This document shows positions 1-12,800 of a DNA stretch of 64,000 nt, piece after piece (positions within the stretch are counted from its first letter, which is position 1; each line of letters begins with the position of its first letter). The notes under the pieces are model-generated. The model was given only the letters and a program-made list of their open reading frames with translations, did not search any database and was not told the DNA's origin. The DNA lies in assembly GCF_047495875.1 (NCBI RefSeq), contig NC_092464.1, positions 30,412,865 to 30,476,864 on the forward strand, read 5' to 3'. This DNA is from Pithys albifrons albifrons. Lineage: Eukaryota > Chordata > Aves > Passeriformes > Thamnophilidae. The translations under genes were made by a program, and so were the position numbers.

Positions 1-1099
1 CTGGCAAAATCAGAGCAGTCATGAAGGAAGATGGCTGATATTTCATAGCATTATTTTTAGTTGAAGGAAATGGAAAACCTAGGTGCCTCATGGTGGTTTA
101 CTAGATGCTAGAGAAGAGAGAAGACTACTGAAGTAGTAAGGAAACATGCTGGGCAAATCAACAGATTCCTACAGAAGCAGGTTATTCAGCACCTCAATTT
201 CTTGTTAGTGTCACACACTCCAGATCCATGAAATGCAGTAGGATCCCCAAAATGAAAGGGTTGTTTTGGTCTGGACCTTCGTGTAAGTAATTCAGATAGT
301 GATTCAGTGATGGCAAATGCTGTCTCATGGGCAGCCTTCACAGCACAGCTATTTTCAGCAGTGTATAATTTGTTCAGCATTTTTGTCTCAGCATAATTTA
401 GCATATTTATTCCTTCATAAGTTTTAATTCCACTTAAGAGGAATGATCCTATCAACATAAAGAGGTCATAAGGATTGCTGCATGATCAGATTAACCTCTC
501 TTTGACTTCATTGCCTTCAAGCTTTAGATCAGTTCTTCTTGATTTTGGAAATAGTTTGTGTGCTGTTTCCAGACTACTCTGTCCCATCTATTGATGTTAC
601 TATATTTATTCAATACTAGCTACTTATTTATTTATTTTTATTACTACTTATAGGCCCATTGTCACTATATAGTCTGATTCCATGAGGATTACATTACCTA
701 AACACCATATTTTAGGATTTTTCTCTCTCTTTAATTTCATAACTATTTTTTTTTGTAACTAGTTAGCTGTTCCATAAATAAGCCCTGAATTTACACTGAT
801 ATTAGTTATGATCTCTTTCCTTCTTCACAAGCTGAGGTAAACAAGTGCCAGTTAATAATAGTCCTGCTTTTTGTTACCAGAGCCATCAGAACTTCACCTT
901 AAGACTAGAGCTACATGGATTTTTGAATCTTAGATCACTCCTAGTGAAGTTGTTACAGTGTTTGGTGTGAATTTTCTATTGCACTCTGAGGTTGCTTACA
1001 ACAACCCTAAAACCCCCTGCTTTTTCACTGCCTCTGTTGATCTTGAAACACGTGGTTCATGGAGGAACTTGTAAACTGAGAGAAGGTTGACTTTTGTTT
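1..1099. other. Intergenic AT-rich DNA, no gene recognised
   Basis: Both strands were read. Only short chance open frames are present (largest about 90 codons), none resembling a known protein or flanked by convincing splice sites. The stretch is AT-rich and leads directly into the CR1 fragment; the exact 5' limit of the LINE is blurred between about 1020 and 1100. Confidence 0.6.
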
Positions 1100-2147
1100 T
1101 GTTAGCAACTGGCTGGATGGCCAGGCCCAGAGTGGTGGTGCTGCATCCAACTGGCATCCCCCAGGGGTCAGTGTTGGGCCCAGTCCTAAATAACATCTTT
1201 ATTGATGATTTGGATGAGGGGATTAAGTCCACCATCAGCAAATTTACAGATGACACTAAGTTGAGGGGGAGTGTTGATCAGCTGGAAGGCAGGAGGACTC
1301 TGCAGAGGGACCTGGACAGGTTGGAGAGTTGGGCTGATTCCAGTGGTCTGAGGTTTAACAAGGCCTAGTGCCAGATCTTTACTTTTGCCACAACAACCAA
1401 CCCCATGCAGTACCACAGGCTGGGGACAGAGTGGCTGGAGCGTGGTCAGGCAGAAAGGGACCTGGGGATCTGGATTGACAAGAAGCTGAACATGAGCCAG
1501 CAGTGTGCCCAGGTGGCCAAGGAGGCCAGTGGGATCCTGGCCTGTATCAGGAACAGTGTGGCCAGCAGGACCAGGGAAGTGATCCTTCCCCTGTACTCAG
1601 CACTGGTGAGGCCACACCTTTATGTGCTGTGTCCAGTGGAGGGCCCTTCCGTTCCGGAAGGAATTAGAGGTGCTGGAGCAGGTCAAGAGAGGAGCAACAG
1701 GGCTGGTGAAGGGACTTGAACATAAGCTCTATGAGGAGAGGCTGAGGGACCTGGGGTTGTTTAGCCTGGAAAAGAGGAGGCTCAAGGTAGACCTCATCAT
1801 TCTCTACAGCTACCTGAAAGGAGGTTGTAGCCAGGTGGAGGTTGGTCTCATCTCCCAGGCGAGAGAAGCATCTGCCATGACAAGGAAGCATGGCCTTTAA
1901 GCTCTGCCAGGGGAGGTTTACGTTCGATATTATAAAGAAATTCTTTACAGAGAGGGTAAGCAGGTATTGGAGTGGGCTGCCCAGGAAAGTGGTGGATTCT
2001 CCATCCCTGAAGGCTTTTAAGATGAGACTGGATGTGGCACTTTCATGCCATGGTCTAATAACTGTGCTGGTAGTAGATCAAGGGTTGGACTCAATGGTCT
2101 CAGAGGTCTTTTCCAACACAGTTGATACTATGATTCTGTGATTCTAT
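1100..2147 (+). mobile_element. CR1 LINE, 5'-truncated, 3' reverse-transcriptase part
   Basis: This is the 3' quarter of a chicken-repeat-1 non-LTR retrotransposon in + orientation. Translation of 1087-1368 shows the RT core [10 protein letters not shown] and a catalytic-box variant FTDDTKL (usual form FADDTKL), followed by the thumb-like stretch [15 protein letters not shown]. The reading continues at 1405-1719 ([20 protein letters not shown]), 1622-1900 ([20 protein letters not shown]) and 1890-2141 ([20 protein letters not shown]). The last part shifts frame twice, near 1625-1720 and near 1880, and an in-frame TAG occurs at 1366, so the element is dead. The 3' end has the CR1 signature: GGACTCAATGGTCTC near 2088, then the terminal ATTCTGTGATTCTA octamer-type tail ending near 2147. 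About 1 kb of the roughly 4.5 kb full-length element remains, as is usual for 5'-truncated CR1 copies. Confidence 0.93.
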
Positions 2148-2150
2148 TTG

Positions 2151-4121
2151 TACTTGTAATACGGAATGTTAAGGGAATGTTAGGTAGTCCATAACTGTCA
2201 GATTTCAGGCAGGATGTTCAATTTAATACTGACTTTTCAAAACTCAGTTTCTCAGGATAATTCAAATCTATGTATTGATTATTATGTAGAATATAAACTG
2301 ATGTCTATTTATTTAATCTTGATAGTTTCAGGTGGAATAAGTAACACATGGGAAATGTGCCTGAGACTCCACTCAAAATCTGAGCCTGAATTGTGTTGGG
2401 GTTATTTTGCATGGTACTGTAAAAAGCACCATGGCAAAAAGAAAATTTGTATCCATTTTGAGTACGGCTGGATCCAAGCAGTTTATTTATGATATGCATG
2501 AGATTCACTTATTTCAGAAAATCCACTAAGCACTAATCCTGACTCTTTTTCAGCTGACATTGAAAAAAAAATATGGCAGTGTTTTTAAGTGTTTACTCCA
2601 AAGGCTGAACACCTTAACACATGTCCAAATGAAGGAATTTTCTTTTGTAAAAGAAACTTGGACATATGGAAGTGTTCGTTTTTCTAGGAAGCCTGAATTA
2701 CTGCCACCTCAGTTCAACCCAAATAAATGATTGTTTTTTGATTCTTTCCCACCTTTCTTTTTTTGTCTCAAGGAAAAAGAAATAAAAAAGTCTATATTTA
2801 AGAATAGGCCTCAACTTACACACTACACCTGTAATTTTCCATTGTGTTTATAAGTCCAAAATATTTATATCTTCTATTTTCAACTCCTGCGTTTGTTTCC
2901 TAACATAGTAAGTGTCACAGTAGGTAAAACTGCATGTAAGCATTTTCATAAGAACTATTAAATAAAAAGTACTTTTTTCATTGCATCTAATATCAATTTA
3001 CATGTATTTAATTTAGACACCTTAAGCATTTTCTTCAAGAATATAGTTTAATTTCAGTAAGAAAGCATCTAAACAGAATATTTCTACTTCTGGATGTTTT
3101 ACTTGTTTTTCTCTTGATGCTTGTTTTCCCTATGCCTTCAAAATAACCAAAGTTGTGTGTGATTTCTTGAATGTGTCTTTGTGCTGCATACAGCTGCAGA
3201 AGAAACAAAAGAGATTCTGGTGAAGGGTGAGGGAGGTTTTTTCAATGAGTAATTTGTCTGACTTTTTCTTATTGCCCGTCTGCTAAACAGCAAGGTGTTA
3301 GATAAAAGAAAGCAATAAAGGAAGAGTTTATAAAGTGAGATAGAAAGGTACAATAATGATATTGGTACAAACTTCCTCTATCTCTTCAAAACTATAGAGG
3401 AAAGTGTTTGAACATTGTGTGGGTTGGGATAAGGGTACTTCATAGGAATACAATACAGTAATCCTTGGATCAGGAGAAACCACAAATATCAAAAATCCTT
3501 CAAATATATTGAAGTTTGAAGAGAAAGAAGATGTGATAAAAAATGTGCCATTGATATCTGTTCAAAACAACAGGGTGAATTTTTTGTTTGCTTTCTCTTC
3601 AGTGGTGGGATTAGCTCACAAAGATTTATTTATTTATTACTTTTCCTAAAGGCTTTTTACCTTGCAAAAAGTCATATAAATTACTTTGTTTCTAAAGCCG
3701 TCTGTCAGCAGAAACATGCTGTGACAAGTTCCCTCAAGGAAAGTTCTGCGGGGTCAAATCCCAGTTGAAATTCCTGAGTGAGCCATGTTGAATATTTCCA
3801 ACCTGATTGCGGGTCGGAGTGACTGGGTTGCAGAATACTGACTTGAAAGGTAGGAAAGCCTGAGGATCTGTACATCTGGCAGTACAGGTGGCTTCTTATC
3901 AAACCCAAGAGCACCATTTGAGATTTTTTTCTATCCAAGTGAATGCTATCACTCCTTAGAAAACTATAACCACTTCTTAAAAAGAGTGTGATGAAATTGT
4001 AAAGGTGGTCATATTCTGACTGTATATTCAGTAATATCTCCTCCTGGATCACATTTGGACTATCAAGTTCAAGCACTTTGTAACTGATCCTGGTGTTCAG
4101 TCACCATAATGCACAGCACAT
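2151..4121. other. Intergenic DNA, nothing recognised
   Basis: Unique-looking AT-rich sequence between the CR1 fragment and the solo LTR. Open frames are short (the longest, on the minus strand at 3705-4076, is 123 codons) and show no recognisable domain. No RNA gene or further interspersed repeat was identified. Confidence 0.55.
4117..4121. repeat. Target-site duplication, left copy (CACAT)
   Basis: CACAT immediately precedes the TG of the LTR; an identical CACAT follows the terminal CA at 4753-4757. Extending to six bases gives a mismatch (G versus A), so the duplication is 5 bp, the length typical of ERVL-class integrations. Confidence 0.8.
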
Positions 4122-4752
4122 TGTCCTGGGTTGAGCTGGCAAAACGCCAACTGTCTAGGACAGAGAAAAAGTGTTCCTCCTCCCCCCAACCAGCTAAGGG
4201 AAGAGAAGAGGGAGAGAGGAAAAAAAAAACCTTCCAAAAGCAGGTTTATGCTGAAACTAACTACATGTATTTATACAGAAAAGAGAAAATTAAGAGGAAA
4301 CTACAATATAACACACACTTACACAAGTTACATATATATAACAAGGCATAACTTCCCACTCCCCAAATAATACAAAGCAAAGTCTATTACACTAGATCTG
4401 TAAGTACTCTGAGAGACACATAGCAAGAAATAGAAAAAGTAACAACAAAAATGTTTCTACTTCCCTGAATGCAAACAAAATGCACGCAGAGGCAACAGGA
4501 GCAAGACCTGCTCCAAGACAAAAGTTGGATCACGTCCGGCTTGTACTTCGGCCATGGCAGAACTGACTAAGCCACTCCCACACACTGGATTTTACACCCT
4601 TTGAGATGATGTAGTATGGTATGGAATACAATATTATTGGCTGGAAGAAGTCAGCTGTTAGCTAGCTCAGCCCAGCTTAAATCAGCTGACAATCCTAGGC
4701 CTAGCTGAACTTTAAAACCTAAGTTTAGGCCCACCTGGCTAAACCCATAACA
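4122..4752 (-). mobile_element. Solo LTR of an endogenous retrovirus, ERVL-like
   Basis: A 631-bp element begins TGTCCTGGG and ends ATAACA, i.e. TG...CA termini, bounded by perfect CACAT direct repeats. No retroviral internal region lies on either side, so this is a solo LTR left by recombination between the two LTRs of a provirus. The sequence resembles avian LTRs whose complementary end reads CAGCTCAACCCAGGACA; on that reading the element lies on the minus strand, beginning TGTTATGGG, with a possible TATA-like GTGTAAAATCC near 4590-4600. Orientation is inferred from this resemblance and is less certain than the boundaries. The chance frames inside it (about 80 codons at 4109-4370) are not genes. 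The intact duplication suggests a moderately young insertion. Confidence 0.85.
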
Positions 4753-4757
4753 CACAT
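4753..4757. repeat. Target-site duplication, right copy (CACAT)
   Basis: Right-hand copy of the 5-bp duplication flanking the solo LTR, identical to 4117-4121. Confidence 0.8.
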
Positions 4758-5076
4758 GAAGACTTTCCTTCCTATTGATATTTCTTCTTCCAGTGTAAAC
4801 TGGAGTATAGAAAATAAGGGTAGAGGAAGAGAGAAAACTATATTGAATTGCAGCTCACGTTATCCCACCACAGGATGCAGCCAGCACCTGCACCCAGGCT
4901 CAGGGTCAAACAGCACCTGCAGTTTGGATGAACCATTAATTTCAACAGAAGCATCATGATGCTCAGAGCTGAGTAGGAGAGACACTTCTCTTGAACTGGA
5001 GTGATTTCTGGGAATGAGACAGGCTGGATATTAGATAACACACATGGAATACATAGCTTTCTATAAAATAATATGC

Positions 5077-5112
5077 TTCTCCTCCTTCCCCCTCCCCCCG
5101 CCTCCTCCCCCA
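5077..5112. repeat. C/T-rich low-complexity tract
   Basis: Polypyrimidine run (TCTCCTCCTTCCCCCTCCCC followed by further C/T with a single G). No gene context; simple low-complexity DNA. Confidence 0.7.
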
Positions 5113-5772
5113 TCATGATTGCAACAGTTTCAGTTACAAAGGAGACAAGGAATAGTGTCACCAGCTTGCTGTCCTGATTATTTTCTTGAGCACCAAGCTT
5201 GAAAAGGACTGATTTGCTTCCATGTCTGTGCCTCTGTACATCTGTTTAAATAGATTGAAGGGATTGGAAAATATTATCAGACAAACCACTGTGATTTCTG
5301 TACTTTTTATAGATGGAAATGACCTAGCCACTCAAAAATAACATTTTATTTCATAAGGAAGACACAGGTGAGTTAGAATACAGAACTTCAAAGGTTATTC
5401 TGTAAGTTATTGAATATTTCAGAAAACATGTATTACCTCTGCTGTTTGGATATACACAAATATATTATCAATGTAAAAGAACCTCAAATAAATGAGTATA
5501 ATATATCAAATATTATCAATACTGGATGTTCCTACACCATGTGAATATCAAGAAACTCCATTAAAAGCCTAGTGTTAATATTAGTCATTCAACAGCAAAA
5601 CGGATATCATATTATTTCTTTCTCTCCCCTGTGGCACATTATGGTTTACACCAGAATCACTTATTCACTTGTGGAAAATTCTACTCTAGGTTTGCATATA
5701 GCTTGATGTAAGAAATTATTGTTTGTCTGACTGTACATTAGGCACATATAAATCACTTAATGATAGTTTGAT

Positions 5773-5812
5773 GCATATATACATATACATACAGAGAGAG
5801 TGAGAGAGAGTG
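5773..5812. repeat. Compound TA/CA then GA microsatellite
   Basis: Short ATATACATATACATACA tract followed by GAGAGAGTGAGAGAGAGTG. Likely polymorphic simple repeat, without a gene context. Confidence 0.7.
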
Positions 5813-7004
5813 TGGCTTTCACCGCTTATGGACTGCAGCTGTAATAAGCTTGGTGAGTATCACAGCAGGTTGTTTTAGCCACCACAAGTCTAAATATCAT
5901 CACCATATTCAATGTCATTCATCATGCCTGTCTGAAATTATGTTACAGTAGCAACTATTCAGGTGCTTATGGATAGACTGTACGTAGATGTTGAAGCAAA
6001 AAACTCAGCAAAGTCAGAGCTTCAATAACCGTAGCAGGAATAGAATGGCACAAACATGTTTGAAATTCTTGGGCTTAATGTTATTCTCATCTTACTAAAG
6101 CAGCTGAGGTGACCCACAGCCATGATTTTAGGTTAACCATATTTCCAACCATCAGGAACTGTACTATTTTAGGTTTAAAATTTTAAACTGGCAGTTTTCT
6201 TTATTCTGCTCTGCCTGCAATAGAAAAATTTGAGATGAAGGGCAAAAAAACCCACTGAGCTGTGTTTCTTCCATCTGTATAGCTACAAAGGGAAGGAAAA
6301 CAAGGGGAAAACACACATAAGGTATTGCCAGGTTCTGCCCTGATCAACATAATTGCCTCATTGTGTACATTATAAATGTTGCCATGACTTTAGTTCAAAC
6401 TTTGGCCTTAAACAATGGAGAACACAAAATACATATTTGCTCATATTTAGAATATTATGGGAAAGGCATAAATATTTCATACAAGTGCAGCGATACGTCT
6501 TGAACAAACATTTTCTAGCCATAACATTCTGGCACGTGGACTGCTAAAACAATTGTTGTTTGGAAGAGGTTCTGACAGGAAGACTAATATCCCAAAGTAC
6601 ATTTGTTTTCGTGTCTCCTTTTAGAAAGGTTTCCTTCTATACCACAGAAGGACTGTGCGGTGGGGGAGGTGAAGTTTTCCCTGTGTATACTCTTCCCTCA
6701 GGGCTTCACTGAGGAAGAATTATTGTAAATTCACAAGATGCTCTGCAGAGCAAAAAGACACAAGTAGGTTCTATAGGAACAAACTGAAGATTCTTCCCGT
6801 ATCGTTTCCTTTCTTTGTCCATTTTTTGGACTGGCTAATTCTAGAATATAAGTGTAAAAGGCAACATCTACCTAGGAAATTAAGTAGAACTTAGCTGTCA
6901 GCAATGACCCAGATGCTGCAGTTCAGACATACATATACTGTTAATTTTGTGGAGTTCCTTGTTTGTATCTCTGTCACTCTAACTGCGGCACAGAAAACTC
7001 TAGA

Positions 7005-7062
7005 AAGATCTCTTTAATGTAACAATCTTATGTAAAATTTAATGTAAGATCTCTTTAATGTA
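7005..7062. repeat. 17-bp direct repeat, 41-bp spacing
   Basis: AAGATCTCTTTAATGTA occurs exactly at 7005-7021 and 7046-7062. The interval also contains related TGTAAAATTTAATGTA sequence, suggesting a small local tandem duplication rather than a mobile element. Confidence 0.7.
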
Positions 7063-9726
7063 TTGTAGGATCACTAGATTCTACAGTGACTTTCTTAAAT
7101 GAAGTAATACAAGAGAATAGTTCCCATGGTTCTATGAGCTACTACTGGAACTCTGATTTTCTGTCTCTTTTTTCCAATTTTTTTTAATGTCTTTTTGGAC
7201 ACAAGTTTCTCCTTAGCCATTGCCAGTTTTGTATTCAATAACGACCTATTTTCTCTGTAATAATCACATCTTTTAGCTCTCAGCCTATTATTATTTCTCT
7301 ATTTCCTTATCTGCTGTGCTTATTCTCTTTGCTTTTCATCAGTTTTATCTTCCTGTTCAATTCTGGTTGCATATCTAGGAATGTAGTTTGAATCCCACTT
7401 TTAGAAAGTAATACTTAAAAAATTTCTGTGACTCCAATAAATTGTGACAAGACCTTTTTTTTAATTAAACATCTCAAGATTGTATAGAGATGCTTAATTA
7501 CTTCTATCAGAAAAGGAGTGAATAATTGCACCAAGAAAAACTTGGTGTTGTCTTATTTAGCATGCACAAGACTATTCCACATATTCTGATCTGATGGAAT
7601 TATGGAATTGGATGAAACGTAGACTCAAATCACTTCATATTATTGTAATTATTTATATTTATAGTAGCGTTAGTAGGAATGTTTACTAAGACATGAAAAA
7701 AAAATAAAATTGACAGTTGTTGCATTCCATTCAATAAGATAACTTCAATAACTGAAGTAATCTGCAGCTGCAACTCCTGATTCTTTCAGACTTAATGTAG
7801 CAACAAGATCAGGAATTACTTCTTTCATCTTTGGAAACTCACTTAAAACACATCACACTGGTCCTAGGACATTATGCAGACCACAAGTCACCCTCAGCCA
7901 AGCCTGAATGTCAGATGAAAGGTTCAGATTGTCCAAAGTGCAGCTTTTTGTCTCTCTTGACAAGGATCGCCTCACCCAATTTCTGTTCTTATTGTTTGGT
8001 TTCTTTTCAAATCCAACTCTACTTCAAAAGATTGTAATATGTTCCTTGAAAGGACTTTCATCTACTTTTGAAGGATCACCTATCGTGCTGCCCATTACTA
8101 GAGAAACCTCATCCTTAACTCTGTAAGCTGAAAGAGTCCAGATTCAAACTTACCAAGTGCAGACTCAGGGAATTCTCGTAAGAGGGATCCTGGATGAAAA
8201 TTGCATGTTTGCTAGAGTTTTGCTGACTCTAGGATGTCCCTTTTAGTAACTCTTCCTTATGAAAGAAGCTGGGAACTAGCTCCAGATATATGGCCTCAGA
8301 GACAACAAGCAATATTTTATACTTCTGAAATAAACAATTTTTATGTGTGGTAGATAGACAACAGCTCCATTGACTATTTAGGGAAAATGATAAACTTCTG
8401 AGGCTTTGTGGTATCTTGCTGATGCAATCTATTGTAACTGCAGCAGCGCAGTAAGAATATTTGTGCAAAACACTGAAGAAACAGTTCTGAACGCTATTGT
8501 GCTGAGATTACTAGAATTTCTAAGAGTATTGACATATGTCAATGTGCAGGTTTCAAATCTGGTGTTACCCACTATTTTTTTAGAAGATTAAAGACATAAA
8601 CTGAAAATAAGCACTTCTTTGTAAAAGGTCTTCTATTGCAAAGAGTGTCCCTGATATTTTTATCCACTCCAGCATTTTATTTGTCAGGGATGTTATAATC
8701 TTTATATATAATATAGAATACAAAAGATAAATGAGGCAACATTCTTTAGAAGAAACAGAAGAATGACTTTTTATTTTCCACTGGACAGATAGTTTTCAAT
8801 TCAGTATCTTCATCATTCAGTATCTTTATTATTGTAAACAGAAAAATATTTAAAGGACATTCTAAACTGCAAAAGAACACTCTAGATATTGGTCTGTGTT
8901 CTTTTGTATGTCTGTAAAATAAAAACATTTGAGAGACATCTTCTGCATAGCTGAGATTGTTAAAATCTTACTTTTCAGACAACACCGGTTCAACGCGTAG
9001 CTAGTAGTGAAAATTAACATGCAAGTTACCATAACTGAGGAGGAAAATATTTTTGTTATATGCAGGGCACATTGATTAGAAGGTTTGCAGAAGACTCATT
9101 AGAGGCACGTGTTAAATACTTTAAGTTAGTCTGCGAGCCAGACAGAATAGAGAGAACCAGCAATAATGAGACTATAAAGATGATATGTAGCTAGCAACAG
9201 TTGTGGCTTGCTTAGGGATACATGTAAACACAGTCTGGTTAGAACACTTAACAGGATAAATTTGGGAAAAAATAGAAAGGAAAAAGCAAACAATACATCA
9301 AATGGTTTGTGGGCAGTTTTCAGTACACACGTATTCTGTGTTAATGCTGAGAAGAAATAACATGCCATGGCTACTATTTGCAGAAGAAAAGCATTCAATT
9401 TTCCCCACAGAAAGGATACCTGCTCCTGTTACCCTTTCTTCAGTATTATTGTTTGCTTTATGCAACCTGGTGGCTCTCTGGTTTCATGCTCCCTTTAATT
9501 CTTCACAGGCAGTTGTTACCCTGCTTTCCTGCCCTAACAAAGTCACTGTCTTCTCTCCTTTCTTCACTTCCTCAGATGTTTCAGTCAGACCTGAAATCAA
9601 AGAAAAAATATTGTTGGAATGATAGAAAATTGTAGTCAGTCCGGATGGGAAAATATGTTAGATGTTTGAATGACAAAACCTATAAAAATTACAATTGCTC
9701 AATGAGAAACAGTCTCTAGGAGAAAG

Positions 9727-9840
9727 CCCTGAACAGGCTACCTGGGGAGGCTGCAGTCTCCTTATGACAGAAGGCTATAAATGATGGGTAAGGCAATTAG
9801 CTGTCATGGGTGACACAGGTACAGCTCACTATGATTTCAA
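9727..9840 (+). mobile_element. Probable degraded CR1 3' fragment
   Basis: GAACAGGCTACCTGGGGAGG followed by CTGCAGTCTCCTT resembles the conserved CR1 block that encodes the end of the ORF2 protein. The rest is too diverged to place, no terminal octamer repeat is visible, and the 3' limit is a guess. Confidence 0.45.
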
Positions 9841-12800
9841 GAACTATGGACTCAATGAATAACTGCATTTTGTATCATGATATTAAGCATAGTTTGAATG
9901 TAACTAACACAGACCACATTTTTATTCTCAACAAGCTATTTCCTGAGTAGGCATTAAAATCACCGTGTTTGGGCTTCATTATTTGCTTGTTCTTGACTAT
10001 TATTCATTACACGTTACATTTGTGAAATCTCTCTGTATAATCGTACTGATCTTGCATTGGTTTCAGCCTTCTCCTTTGGCATTTAGATATTTGTGTATCT
10101 CTTTGTATTTTAGTCATATTCTTCTCTTTGTATACCTATTAGATTTGATAAGAAGTCCCACTAAAAAGAGAGAGAATATAATTGCCACTAATACAATACC
10201 TGTAGTTTGTCTTAGTCATGGAAAGATTTTATAAGGATAAATTAGGATTCATTATAACTAGATCTCTTAATTAAAATTAGCTCAGATTTGTTGGTACAAA
10301 AATTAAACTTTTGCATGGCAACTGCATTGTCACTTTTAGATAATTTTTTTACTCATTAGTCTTTGTGTATACCCTTTCCTCTTAATGAGAGCAGAAAGAA
10401 AATTTGCAGCCTACTGAGCTAGCCATCAACATTGTAAGCTTGTTCCAGGACCTCTCAAACCACAGCTTTTGTTAAAATTATAAGCCAATTTAACAACAAA
10501 GTCCTATTAATACATATAGCTCAGTACTGGTTTTAAAGCAGAAGCAAAATGATCAGTTCTTTATGTATTCATTACATGTGTAACAGAACAGAAGGTCTCA
10601 GTGCAGCAAGATCATATGTTGGTGGAGCTGGATCATATGCTGCCCACATTTGCTGATTGTCATGGTGATTTATTGTTGTGACCAAAACTTTCCTGCTTCT
10701 GCATACTAGTAATTGTAGGTTATTTGTAACATTTATGGTCAAAAGCATGGGAAATATACTCTGAGGTTATATCTGTACTAGTAAATTTAACAAGTGGAAC
10801 TTTCAGGATGTTAAAACTCAATTATTGGTGGTTTTAAATAGTTAGAATGAACATTTAGACAGTTTCAGCATGTTTCCACATGATTCCCAGTGGCAGTTCA
10901 GGGGTTAGCACAGGCCAGTGGCCATTTTCAGTTTGCATGCAGCCACCTTAGTTTGGAAACTAGGAAAATATAATAGTCTGGATCTGATTTGTTGTGTGCC
11001 AGTGAACCTCAGTGGCAGGGAAGGATCCAGGGATCATAACCTATTTGTCAGTCCTGGAGGTCTGACTATAGAAAACATCACATAATATATGCAGAAACCG
11101 CATTTTTCTTTAAACAGGTTTGTTGTTGCAGTCATAACTCTTTGTATATTTGTGTAGCAAACATAAACTTACTCCATCAACAAGGAAGGAGCGGAGAAGG
11201 AAGGAGTGGCAGTTGATGATACAGACTGGTAAACTGTTGGTGTCTTCGTTAAGAGGCTATGCCAGGTCATCCTGACTTGCCCTTGGGAAGGGATGACTTG
11301 TTGTCACTGATTGCTTTATGTGTCCTGGTACTTGAATGGAGAGGATTATGTTGGATTAAATAAAGAGTGGTTCTCTACTTTAGAAGACAAAAATGAAACC
11401 AATAGAAAATTATAATGTAAGACTATTTTAGCTATATGATAGTTTACTTTTAATTCATGTGAGGAAAAGAGGGTTGCTGACTGCTTTAGACAGGCAAGGT
11501 TCATTCAAGTTGCTCGATACATCTGTATAGCTCTTCAGCACTTTTCAGTTTCAGATTTAAAAAGGGAGTTCTCTTGAACAGAGAGGCAGATTCTGTATAA
11601 ACTTGTTCTGCTTGTTTGTGTACATGAGAAGAAAACTGAGAATAGTAAGCAACGTACTGACTTTTATACTTACTCTATAGTAATGTTTTTTCTTTATTCC
11701 TATGCTTACAAGTAAAACATGCTTTTCACTTTACATATCATAGGATTGGAGCAGAATCATGGTCCTGCCTAATTTCTCAAAACTTATTCATGTGGAAAAA
11801 TCTTGAACACCGTCTCTAAATGTGTTTTGGTCTACTCAAGAATTTTTTTCTAGGCTCCGTTGAAACAATTAAGACCATAGATTTCACTGGGTAAGTGAAA
11901 GTCAATGAATTTAAAATAATTAACATATCATTATTAACAAAGACCTTTCAGCACTAACCATTATGTGAAGATTATAGTCTACTTGCCCAAATACTAATTA
12001 TATTTCATATTTTTCATTCTTTATATGGCTCTTCCACTTCTGAAAATGCTCCCCAATAGAAACTGGGTGTGATTTTAATCACTAACTCATCAGAACACCA
12101 GCAAGGGTAGTGGGAGGGGGAAGCCAGGTGTGGGGATGGGAGAATAGAAAAAGAATGTGCTGGTTCTGTCCTGTGTTGACAAAAATACACAAATAGCAGG
12201 GTGGGGAAAGGGGAAGTTTCTTGTCAATCTAACTAAAACTGTATACAGTTCAATTAGTAACTGAAAATGAGGCTTCTGTTCTATTAGTCCTATTGCTGAA
12301 TTTCGTTTTTATCTATATAATTATGTCTGTTTACATTTTTTAAAATTGGGGTAGCATTTCCCTCAATAATCCTTGTTTCTCTCAGTGATGTTTGTGTGAC
12401 CTTTCCAGTCACCAAAGAATCAGTATGTAGGTTATTCACTGACTGAATCAACTTCCATGGACAATTACTTCCCTGAAATGAGTAGAAAGAGTAGCAACTC
12501 ATCTGAGTTGCCATAGATATTCTTTCTTAGCTGAACAAGGAAAATAACAGATAAATCAGCAGTAGTTCTGTATATCCCCAAAATCTGACATGCATAAATC
12601 ACAGTTTTAAATCACAACCCTCTTTTCTTGTCTCCAGGGAAGCAGAAAAGAAGTGACAGATAACCAAATTAGATTTCTTTTCTGTTATTTACACTGCAAA
12701 CAGCTAGAACAAGTCAGCACATAGAATTAAGCTGAGGGAAGTAAAATTTTGGCCACAGACAGAAAGAGTAAGATAAAAGCTAGCAATGAGTCAGAGATGA

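Larger units (their letters stand above)
4758..9726. other. Intergenic AT-rich DNA with minor simple repeats
   Basis: No gene, splice-bounded exon or RNA gene recognised on either strand. It contains a C/T-rich tract at about 5077-5112, a short TA/GA microsatellite at 5773-5812, and a 17-bp direct repeat (AAGATCTCTTTAATGTA) at 7005-7021 and 7046-7062. Open frames are below about 110 codons and look random. Confidence 0.55.

Noticed and set aside
4109..4370. Two overlapping 80-codon open frames
   Set aside because: They lie in the solo LTR and are Lys-rich products of its purine-rich strand; no protein function.
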